Assembly: GCF_009793335.1 (NCBI RefSeq)
Contig: NZ_WING01000001.1
Location: forward strand, 3,534,001-3,598,000
DNA: 64,000 nucleotides
Reading direction: 5' to 3'
From: Actinomadura sp. J1-007
Lineage (GTDB): Bacteria; Actinomycetota; Actinomycetes; Streptosporangiales; Streptosporangiaceae
The position numbers and the translations under genes were made by a program. Below are positions 56,772-64,000 of this stretch, piece after piece. Position 1 is the first letter of the stretch; the number at the start of each line of letters is the position of its first letter. The notes beneath the pieces were generated by a model. That model was not told the DNA's origin. It saw only the letters and a program-made list of their open reading frames with translations, and did not search any database.

Positions 56772-58358
56772 ATGGCGCGTAGCTACAACCTGGCCGACCT
56801 GCTCGAGATCCTGGCCGAGGCGGGCCCGGACCGTCCCGCCCTGGTGGCCGGGGACGAGCGGCGCACCTACCGGGAGCTGAACGAGCGGGCGAGCCGGGTC
56901 GGCCACCACCTCGCCGCCGCGGGCGTCCGGCCGGACGAGCACGTCGCGATCCTCGCGCACAACCGGGCCGAGTGGATCGAGGCGATGCTCGGCATCTTCA
57001 AGATCCGCGCGGTGCCGATCCCGGTGAACTTCCGGTACGTGGCGGGCGAGCTGCACCACGTGCTGTCCGACTCCGACTCGGTCGCGCTGGTCGGGGAGCG
57101 GTCGCTGCTGGCCAAGGTCGAGGAGGTCCGCGCCGACCTGCCGGAGCTGCGGCACGTCCTCGTCCTGGAGGACGGCTCGGACGCGGCGATCCCGGGGGCC
57201 GTCGAGTACGAGAAGGCCCTCGCGGGCGCCGCGTCCGGCGACGACTTCCCGGAACGCAGCGATGACGACCGGTACGTGATGTACACCGGCGGCACGACGG
57301 GCTACCCCAAGGGCGTCGAGTGGCGCTGCGAGGACATCTTCTTCGGCGCCCTCGGCGGCGGCAACGTCCTCGGCGACCCGATCACCAGCCCCGAGGCGAT
57401 CGCCGCGAACGCTGACCAGCCGCCGATGGCCGTGCTCGACTGCGCGCCCGTCATGCACGGCGCCGGGCAGTGGGTCGCGTTCATGGGCCTGTTCAGCGGC
57501 GCGAAGGTCGTCCTCTACACCGATCACGCGTTCGACCCGGCGGAGGCGCTGCGGCTCCTCGCCCGCGAGCAGGCCAACGTCCTGATGGTCGTCGGCGACG
57601 TGATGGCCCGTCCGCTCGCGAAAGAACTGGGCGCGGGCGAGCACGACACCTCGTCGCTGTTCGCGATCGCCTCCGGCGGCGCGCCGCTCACCGAGGGCGC
57701 CAAGGACGAGCTGAAGGCGCACCTGCCGAACGTGATGTTCCTCGACAACTACGGCGCGTCCGAGACGGGCGCGTGCGGGCCGTCCGTCGGCGGCAAGGAG
57801 GGCACGGCCCGGTTCATGATGAAGCCGGGCATCACCGTCCTGGACGACGACCTCAAGCCGGTGCGGCCGGGCGAGATCGGACGGCTCGCGCGCAGCGGGC
57901 ACATCCCGCTCGGCTACTACAACGACCCGGCGAAGACCGCGTCCACGTTCTTCACCGACGCGGACGGCGTGCGCTGGTCGGTGCCGGGCGACTTCGCGAG
58001 CCTGGAGGAGGACGGCACGATCGTGCTGCTCGGCCGCGGCTCCCTGATGATCAACACGGGCGGGGAGAAGGTGTACCCCGAGGAGGTCGAGGTCGCGCTC
58101 AAGGACCACCCGGACGTCTACGACGTCGTCGTGGTCGGGCTGCCCGACGAGCGGTTCGGCCAGCGCGTCGCCGCCGTGATCGCGCCCCGTCCCGGCGCCG
58201 CGCCGACGCTGGAGGAGCTGAGCGCGCACTGCCGCGACCGCCTCGCCGGCTACAAGCTGCCGCGCCAGATCACGCTCGTGGACGAGGTGCAGCGCACGGC
58301 CGTCGGCAAGTCCGACTACAAGTGGGCCAGGGAGGTCTTCGCCGCCGCCAGCTCGTAG
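56772..58358 (+). CDS. Acyl-CoA ligase (FadD19-like), second copy
   Basis: A 528-residue acyl-CoA synthetase, paralogue of the protein at 38154 (both begin with an RS[FY]NLADL motif and share long blocks). P-loop YTGGTTGYPKGVEWRCEDIF, adenine motif NYGASETGACGPSVG, hinge LLGRGSLMINTGGEKVYPEE, C-terminal TAVGKSDYKWA with the catalytic Lys. ATG 56772 after GAGGAC. No TetR-type site precedes it. Its last 43 bases overlap the convergent glycosyltransferase gene. Confidence 0.93.
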   Translation: MARSYNLADLLEILAEAGPDRPALVAGDERRTYRELNERASRVGHHLAAAGVRPDEHVAILAHNRAEWIEAMLGIFKIRAVPIPVNFRYVAGELHHVLSDSDSVALVGERSLLAKVEEVRADLPELRHVLVLEDGSDAAIPGAVEYEKALAGAASGDDFPERSDDDRYVMYTGGTTGYPKGVEWRCEDIFFGALGGGNVLGDPITSPEAIAANADQPPMAVLDCAPVMHGAGQWVAFMGLFSGAKVVLYTDHAFDPAEALRLLAREQANVLMVVGDVMARPLAKELGAGEHDTSSLFAIASGGAPLTEGAKDELKAHLPNVMFLDNYGASETGACGPSVGGKEGTARFMMKPGITVLDDDLKPVRPGEIGRLARSGHIPLGYYNDPAKTASTFFTDADGVRWSVPGDFASLEEDGTIVLLGRGSLMINTGGEKVYPEEVEVALKDHPDVYDVVVVGLPDERFGQRVAAVIAPRPGAAPTLEELSAHCRDRLAGYKLPRQITLVDEVQRTAVGKSDYKWAREVFAAASS

Positions 58359-59511
58359 CAGGCGGCGAAGTCGTCCAGCACCGCGGGCCAGGTGCAGCGC
58401 ACCGGCTCGGTCGCCAGGTTGTGCGCGGCGATGCCGGCGCGCAGGCCGGCGTCGCCCGCCAGGCGCGCCAGCGCCGCCGACATCTCGGGGAACGTCCCGC
58501 CGAGCAGCCCCTCCCTGCCGGACGCCACGAAATCGGCGACGCCGCCGCCCGCCCGCGCCACCACCGGCACGCCCGCGAGGCGCGCCTCCAGCGCCGCCAG
58601 CCCGAACGACTCGCGCGCGGCCGGGGCGAGGAACACGTCCGCGCCCGCCAGCACGGCCCGCACGCCCGACCGGTCCAGGCGGCCGGTCAGCCGTACCCAG
58701 CCGTCCATCCGGTGGCGGCGCAGGTACCGCTCCATGCGTGCGCGCGCCGGGCCCTCCCCCACGATCGTGGCGCGGATCGGGACGGCGGCCTCGACGTCGC
58801 GCAGCAGCCGGAGCAGCCGCACGGGCTCCTTGCGCGGCGCGAGCCGTCCGACCGCGACGACGTGCACCCGCTCCTCCGCGCCGCGCCGCGCGGCGGGCGG
58901 GCCGTCGCGCCAGCGCGCGAGGTCGATGCCGTTCGACACGACCCGGACGGGGACGCGCCCGGCCGCGACGCGGCGCGCCGGGACGGCCGCCGCCTCGCTG
59001 ACCGCCGTCACGACCAGCCCGCCCGGACGGCGCGTCCACCCGGCGAACAGCGCGCGGTAGGCGGCGCGGCTGAACGTTCCCCACAGGCTGTGGACGGTGA
59101 GCACGACCGGGACGTCCGCGTGCACAGCCCTGTGGACGGCGCGCCACGCGAACGGCGAGGCGGCGCCCGCGTGGACGTGCACGACGTCCGGCTTGCGGCC
59201 CGCGAGGACGGGCGCGAGGGAGCGCCCGATCGGCAGCTCCCACGGCATGGGCGTCACGAGCCGTTCCACGGCGAACGCCGCGCCCGCCAGGGAAGGCGAG
59301 GGCGGGGACGGTGAGGGCGCGGACGCCGCCGAGAGCGCGACCACGGGCAGTGGGGCACATTCGGGTTCGTCTTCCGGAGCGCCGGAGGGGGTGGCCGTGG
59401 CGACCGCGACCTGGTGGCCGGCCGCCTGCTGGGCGCGGGCCAGCTCGTCCACCTGGACCTCGATGCCGCCGAGGCGCGGCAGGTAGCAGTCGCTGACGTG
59501 GAGAATCCTCA
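58316..59511 (-). CDS. Family 4 glycosyltransferase
   Basis: A 398-residue GT-B glycosyltransferase. It begins VRILHVSDCYLPRLGGIEVQ, the usual start of GT4 enzymes. The C-terminal domain has VVAVGRLAPRKEPVRLLRLL, VGEGPARARMERYL and the E-x7-E region PAARESFGLAALEARLAGVP. GTG 59511 chosen for that start. It is divergent from the PIG-L gene and overlaps the convergent acyl-CoA ligase. Probably makes a lipid-linked or surface glycoside together with the adjacent genes. Confidence 0.9.
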
Positions 59512-59633
59512 CTCGCGCACCCCACCGAAGTCCGTCGGCGCGGACGCCCGCGACACGCTTCCCCGGCGGGCGATGGCACAGGTTTGACGCGGGCGTGACC
59601 TGGATTTCAGCGGCGCGCGGGAATCTAGAAGCC

Positions 59634-60503
59634 GTGCGACGGACCTGCGTCTTCTTCCATGCCCACCCCGACGACGAGGCGCTGCTGACGGCGGGCACCA
59701 TGGCCCGCCTCGCGGACGAGGGGCACCGCGTCGTGCTCGTCGTCGCCACCGCCGGCGAACGCGGCCTCACCGCCGACCACGACCCTCCACGCGACGGCTC
59801 CGCCGATCCAGGCCCCGGGCTCGGGGAGGTGCGGACGGGGGAGCTGCACGCTTCGGCGGGCGTGCTGGGCTGTGCGCGGGTCGTTCTCCTGGGGTACGAG
59901 GATTCGGGGCTGGACGGCGGGGCGCCCGGCGGGTTCGCGCGCGCCCACGTGGACGTCGCCGCGGCGGAGCTGGCCGAACTGCTGCGGCAGGAGGACGCCG
60001 ACCTGCTCACCGTGTACGACCCGTCCGGCGGCTACGGGCATCCCGACCACGTCCAGGTGCACCGCGTCGGCGTGGAGGCCGCGCGCCTCGCCGGCACGCC
60101 CGTCGTGCTGGAGGCGACGGTCGACCGCGACCTGCTGCTGCGCGTGCTGCGGCCGATCGTCCGCTGGCGGCTGGCCCCGCGCGCGCTCGACGCGTCCCGT
60201 TTCGAGCACGCCTACCTCCCCGCGCGGGAGATCACCCACCGGGTCCGGGTCGGCCGGTACGCCGCCGCCAAGCGCGCCGCGATGGCCGCGCACGCGTCGC
60301 AGGCGACGGGCGGCGACTCGGTCCGTACGCTCGCGGCGCTGCTCCGGCTGCCGCGCCCGCTGTTCCGGCGCGCGCTCGGCACGGAGTGGTACGTACGCCG
60401 GGACCTCCCGCCCGGAACGGTGCTCGACCATCCCCTCGCGTCGTTCCCCCAACGCAGGGCCGGCCAGGGAACGGGCGGCGGCAGGGTCGCGGGCGCGCGT
60501 TGA
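59634..60503 (+). CDS. PIG-L family LmbE-like deacetylase
   Basis: A 289-residue zinc deacetylase (GlcNAc-PI de-N-acetylase / MshB-like). Zinc motifs HAHPDDEALL and, about 130 residues later, GYGHPDHVQVHRVG. These enzymes remove an acetyl group from GlcNAc glycosides. GTG 59634 gives the standard start RRTCVFFHAHPDDE; an upstream GTG at 59595 is possible. A TTGACG -35-like element lies at 59584. The stop overlaps the next gene by TTGA, so the glycosyltransferase, deacetylase and flippase-like genes may cooperate on one glycolipid. Confidence 0.9.
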   Translation: MRRTCVFFHAHPDDEALLTAGTMARLADEGHRVVLVVATAGERGLTADHDPPRDGSADPGPGLGEVRTGELHASAGVLGCARVVLLGYEDSGLDGGAPGGFARAHVDVAAAELAELLRQEDADLLTVYDPSGGYGHPDHVQVHRVGVEAARLAGTPVVLEATVDRDLLLRVLRPIVRWRLAPRALDASRFEHAYLPAREITHRVRVGRYAAAKRAAMAAHASQATGGDSVRTLAALLRLPRPLFRRALGTEWYVRRDLPPGTVLDHPLASFPQRRAGQGTGGGRVAGAR

Positions 60504-61543
60504 ACGGGCCGGCGCGGGTCGCGCTGTCCGCACTGTCGCTGCTGGGCGCCGCCGCGCTGCTCGCCGCGCTGCCGTACGTCGTCGGCGTGGACTGGAGGCA
60601 GATCGGCGGCGAGATCTCCCGGCTGAGCCCGTGGGAGCTGGCCGCGCTCACCGCGCTGTGGCTGGCCGGGCTGTGGGCGTACACGTTCGTGCTGACGGCG
60701 TCGCTGCCGGGGCTCGGCCACGTCCACGCGTTCATGCTGAACGCGGTGGGCAGCGCGGTGAGCAACCTGATGCCGTTCGGCGGCGCGGCGGGGGTGGCGG
60801 TCACGTTCGCGATGTGCCGGGGCTGGGGGCACCGCGGCACGGCGATCGCGGTGTCGACGCTGGTCACGGGCGTGTGGAACGTGCTGGCGCGGCTGCTGCT
60901 CCCGGCCGTCGGGGTCGCCGCGCTGCTGGCCGCGGGCGAGCTGCCGGACCGGCGGATGGCGGCGGTCGCGGCCGTCGCTGCGGGCGTGCTGGCCGGGTGC
61001 GTGGTGCTGCTCGCGCTCGTGCTGCGTTCGGAGACCGCCGCGCGCGCCGTGGACCGCAGGCTGCGCGCCGCCGCGTCCCGCCTGCGGGGCCGGGCCCGCC
61101 GGACGCTGATGCGCGCGGACGGCGCGATGCTCGACGTGCGCGGCAAGGCGGTCGGCGTGCTGCGGACCGGCTGGCCGGGGCTCACCGCCGGGATGGCGGC
61201 GTACCTGCTGTCGCAGGCGCTGCTGCTCGCGGCGTGCCTGCACGTGGTGGGCGCGCGGGCGGGGTTCGCCGAGGTGGTGGCGGTGTTCGCCATCAACCGG
61301 ATGCTGACGATCGCGGTGGTGACGCCGAGCGGCGCGGGGATCAGCGAGACGGGCACGGCGGCGCTGCTCGTCCACTTCGGTGTGGCGGCGGGCCCGGCCG
61401 CGGCGGCGACGGTCCTGTACTCGTTCTACACGTACGCGATCGAGATGCCGGCGGGCGGTCTCGCGTGGGCGGGCTGGATCCTGCGCGGCAGGCACCACAA
61501 AACCCCTGCAATGCCGACACAACGGGCGCTGGTCAAGAAATGA
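60500..61543 (+). CDS. UPF0104/AglD-like multi-pass membrane protein (LPG synthase TM domain)
   Basis: A 347-residue integral membrane protein with about 8 helices of the lysylphosphatidylglycerol-synthase TM / UPF0104 family. Landmarks: LNAVGSAVSNLMPFGGAAGV, INRMLTIAVVTPSGAGISET and GTAALLVHFGVAAGPAAAAT. Proteins of this family move or modify lipid-linked sugars or phospholipids. The start seems to be TTG at 60500, giving a TTGA overlap with the deacetylase stop; an in-frame start further up inside that gene cannot be excluded. The stop overlaps the kinase start by ATGA. Confidence 0.85.
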   Translation: MNGPARVALSALSLLGAAALLAALPYVVGVDWRQIGGEISRLSPWELAALTALWLAGLWAYTFVLTASLPGLGHVHAFMLNAVGSAVSNLMPFGGAAGVAVTFAMCRGWGHRGTAIAVSTLVTGVWNVLARLLLPAVGVAALLAAGELPDRRMAAVAAVAAGVLAGCVVLLALVLRSETAARAVDRRLRAAASRLRGRARRTLMRADGAMLDVRGKAVGVLRTGWPGLTAGMAAYLLSQALLLAACLHVVGARAGFAEVVAVFAINRMLTIAVVTPSGAGISETGTAALLVHFGVAAGPAAAATVLYSFYTYAIEMPAGGLAWAGWILRGRHHKTPAMPTQRALVKK

Positions 61544-63395
61544 TGGACGCGGCCGGAGCGTGGCTTGGCGCGGTTCCCGCACATAAACACCCCATGGGGG
61601 AGGAACGGCTGATACCGCTCGCGCGCCGGTATCGCCTGCTCTCGGTGGGCGGCATGGGCGGCATGGGCACCGTCTGGCGGGCGCGCGACGAGATGCTGGA
61701 CCGGGACGTGGCGGTCAAGGAGGTCCGCCTGCCCGAGCGCCTCACCGGCGGCGAGCGGCGCGTGCTGTGCCGCCGCCTCATCGGCGAGGCCCGCGCCACC
61801 GCCGCGCTGCGCCATCCCGGCGTCGTCGAGCTGTACGACGTCGTGATCGAGGACGGCCGCCCCTGGATCGTGATGGAGTTCGTCCGCGGCCGTTCGCTGC
61901 ACGAGGCCGTGGCCGAGGACGGGCCGTTCGGCGTCGCCCGCGCCGCCGAGGTCGGGGCCGCCGTCCTGTCGGTGCTGCGCGCCGCGCACCGCGCCGGGAT
62001 ACTGCACCGCGACGTCAAGCCCAGCAACATCCTGCTCTGCGACGACGGCCGCGTCCTGCTCAGCGACTTCGGCCTGGCCGTGCACATGGACCGGGGCGGG
62101 CAGGAGATCGCCGAGACGCTCGTCGCCGGGATCGAGGGCTCGCCCGCCTACCTGCCGCCCGAGCGCGTCCGCGGCGAGCCGTCCCTGGAGGCGTCGGACC
62201 TGTGGTCGTTCGGCGCGACGCTGTACGCGGCGGTGGAGGGGACGCCGCCGTTCCTGCGCCGCCACGCGCTCGCGTCGATGGTCGCGGTGCTGCTCGGGGA
62301 GTACCCGCCGCCGGAGCGGGCGGGCGCGCTCGCCCCGGTGATCACCGGGCTGCTGCGCGAGGACCCGCGGGAGCGGCTGACGGCGGAGGCGACCGCGGCG
62401 CTGCTGGACGGGGCGGCCCGCCCCGTTCCGGAGCCCCGCGGGGAGAACGCGGCGGACGGCGCGGCGCCGGACGCGGCGGCCGGGGCCCGCGCGGCGCGCC
62501 TCGTCCCGTGGCGGCGGCGGACCGCGACGCTGGTCACCGGGCGGCGGCCGAGGCTCGGCGCGGTCGCCAGCGTGGCGGCGCTCGCGCTCCTGTCGGTCGG
62601 GCTCGGCACGTGGGCGTCGCCGTGGACGTCGGTCGGCAAGAGCGAGGCGGTGGCGCTGCTGCCCGCGCCCGGCGCGGAGCTGTCGACGATCACCTACCAC
62701 GAGCCCGACGGGTACAGCGTGGACGTCCCGGTGGGCTGGGCGCAGGAGCGCGACGGCTCGTCGGTGCGGTGGCGGTCGCCGGACGGCGACCAGACCCTGC
62801 GCGTCGCGCCGGTCGGCGGCGATCCGCTGGCCGGCCTGCGCGCGGCCGAGCGCGCCGCCGCTGAGGGCGGGCTCTACCCCGGCTACCGGCGGCTGCGCCT
62901 CGAAGCCACGCCGGAGGTGTCGAACGGCGCGGCCGAATGGGAGTTCACCTGGAACGGCCGCGCGACCGGCCCCACGGCCACTTCCCCGAACGGAACACCG
63001 GACGGAACGCCGGGCCGCGCGTCGGAAGGTGCGCCGGGCGAAGCGCCGGACGGAGCGGCGGACGGAACACCGGGCGATGCGCCGGACGATACGTCGGGCG
63101 GCGTCTCGGGACCGTCGTACGGCACGTCGCGGATGCCGCGCGTGTTCGGGCTCGGGGGATGTCGTCCATCGGCCCGCCGGACGGCCTGCCGGACGGCTCC
63201 GGCGGCGGTCTCGCGGGCGGCGCCCGGGCGGACGGGCCGGGCGGCGGCGCGGCGGGCGGCGCGTCACGCGGGCACGGGCTGCGCAGCCGGGCGGCCGGGT
63301 ACGAGTTCTCCTTCTTCGCGCCGGAGGCGGAGTGGACCCCGGGCCAGCGCCTCTACGACAAGATCCTCAAATCCTTCCGCCCCGATCGGCCCTGA
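61540..63395 (+). CDS. Membrane Ser/Thr protein kinase (frameshifted in outer domain)
   Basis: With one more G in 63154-63158 this is a 618-residue PknB-type kinase. Kinase domain (about 25-290): glycine loop GMGGMGTVWRA, Lys in DVAVKEV, catalytic loop HRDVKPSNILL, DFGLA and the SPAYLPPERV segment. A juxtamembrane region, one helix (GAVASVAALALLSVGLG, about 345) and an outer domain starting ITYHEPDGYSVDVPVGWAQE follow. A Gly/Ala/Pro/Asp repeat (GTPDGTPG, GAPGEAPDG) leads to the repaired end AGYEFSFFAPEAEWTPGQRL. ATG 61540 overlaps the previous stop; ATG 61594 is an alternative. May sense envelope state for the neighbouring glycolipid genes. Confidence 0.88.
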
Positions 63396-63402
63396 GCGCG
63401 GT

Positions 63403-63420
63403 CGCCCCCGAACGGGGGCG
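63403..63420. terminator. Terminator hairpin between kinase and rho
   Basis: CGCCCCCG-AA-CGGGGGCG, an 8-bp stem just after the kinase stop and just before the convergent rho stop. Confidence 0.65.
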
Positions 63421-63425
63421 CGGCC

Positions 63426-64000
63426 TCAGGTGGTCTGCTGGATGCGGAGCAGGAACTCGGCGTTGGAGGAGGTGCCCTTCATCTTCTCCAGGAGCATCTC
63501 GATGGCCTGCTGGCGTTCCATGCCCTGGAACGCCCGGCGCAGCCGCCAGGTGATGGCGAGCTCCTCGGGCGACATCAGCAGCTCGTCGCGGCGGGTGCTG
63601 GACGCCTCGATGTCGACGGCGGGGAACACGCGCCGGTCGGCGAGGCCGCGGTCGAGCTTGAGCTCCATGTTGCCGGTGCCCTTGTACTCCTCGAAGAACA
63701 CGTCGTCCATGCGGGAGCCGGTCTCGACCAGGGCGGTGGCGAGGATGGTGAGCGACCCGCCGTTCTCGATGTTGCGCGCGGCGCCGAAGAACCGCTTGGG
63801 CGGGTAGATCGCGGTGGTCGCCACGCCGCCGGCGAGGATGCGGCTGCTGGAGGGCGCGGCGAGGTTGTAGGCGCGGCCGAGCCTGGTGATCGAGTCGAGC
63901 AGCATGACCACGTCGTGGCCCTGCTCGACCAGCCGCTTGGCGCGCTCGATCGCCAGCTCGGCGAGGGCGGTGTGCTCCTCGGCGGGCTTGTCGAACGTCG
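63426..64000 (-). CDS. rho: Transcription termination factor Rho, C-terminal part
   Basis: The last ~190 residues of Rho, running off the window end. Walker B region [16 protein letters not shown], the Q-loop-type segment [40 protein letters not shown] and the R-loop and arginine-finger part [14 protein letters not shown] are all present. The extreme C-terminus is LLRIQQTT. Essential ring ATPase that ends transcription. Confidence 0.97.
   Translation of the reverse strand, partial: TFDKPAEEHTALAELAIERAKRLVEQGHDVVMLLDSITRLGRAYNLAAPSSSRILAGGVATTAIYPPKRFFGAARNIENGGSLTILATALVETGSRMDDVFFEEYKGTGNMELKLDRGLADRRVFPAVDIEASSTRRDELLMSPEELAITWRLRRAFQGMERQQAIEMLLEKMKGTSSNAEFLLRIQQTT

Noticed and set aside
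61648..61665. 9-bp tandem (GGCGGCATG twice) in the kinase glycine loop, as a possible duplication
   Set aside because: Aligned with the usual RYRLLxRLGRGGMGTV pattern the segment has the normal length, so nothing has been inserted; it is only a substitution giving GMGGMG.
1..64000. CRISPR array, tRNA, rRNA, prophage or transposase
   Set aside because: No regularly spaced repeats, no clover-leaf sequence and no integrase or transposase-like protein were seen on either strand.

Overview
The window is GC-rich DNA from a filamentous actinomycete. Gene content (rlpA, IclR, PucR, MmpL, QcrB, CCR, RlpA/YkvA small genes, many GTG starts) points to a Streptosporangiales member, most like Actinomadura / Thermomonosporaceae. 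That placement is inference from gene style, not from a marker tree. I see no rRNA, tRNA, CRISPR array, prophage or insertion sequence.

Layout. 1-6.3 kb: end of an unidentified gene, an RlpA-like cell-wall protein with a long leader, an alpha/beta hydrolase, YkvA-like and IclR genes, a secreted DUF11-like membrane protein and a zinc-ribbon protein. 6.5-24.5 kb: the outstanding locus, a lipid-assembly cluster with a FadD32-like fatty acyl-AMP ligase, an MmpL exporter, an antigen-85-like secreted acyltransferase/esterase, a family 1 glycosyltransferase, a DHA2 MFS pump, a Pks13-like polyketide synthase and a crotonyl-CoA carboxylase/reductase. 24.6-35.3 kb: solo QcrB, PucR regulator, a response regulator/kinase/DUF4173 operon, a GCS2-family ligase, an orphan histidine kinase. 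35.4-41.3 kb: YceI plus a fatty acid or steroid side-chain degradation set (TetR, SCP-x-like thiolase, acyl-CoA ligase, MaoC) with three matching operator sites. 41.5-51.2 kb: secreted metalloprotease and lipoprotein, TetR followed by dnaE1, then an SOS-box-preceded secreted NucA/NucB-type nuclease with an I36-type protein. 51.3-64 kb: purC, XRE regulator with a small partner, SigE-like ECF sigma factor, phytase-like esterase, a second acyl-CoA ligase, glycosyltransferase, PIG-L deacetylase, flippase-like membrane protein, Ser/Thr kinase and the C-terminal part of Rho.

How the genes may work together. The 6.5-24.5 kb cluster carries every functional class of the mycolate condensation/export machinery of Corynebacteriales (FadD32, Pks13, MmpL3, antigen 85) but with a different chemistry: the synthase has an in-cis ketoreductase and an acyltransferase with a GAGH motif in place of YASH/HAFH, and it is followed directly by a reductive carboxylase that makes alkylmalonyl-CoA. 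The expected product is a 2-alkyl-3-hydroxy fatty acid, i.e. a mycolic motif reached by another route, then exported and perhaps glycosylated. The same 18-bp palindrome (TTGTCA-N6-TGACAA) lies upstream of both main operons.

Sequence quality. Eight genes (DUF11-like, zinc ribbon, PKS, qcrB, pucR, dnaE1, sigE, Ser/Thr kinase) are each broken by exactly one missing base inside a G or C run; adding one base restores a family-typical protein every time. I read these as sequencing or assembly errors and annotate the genes as intact.
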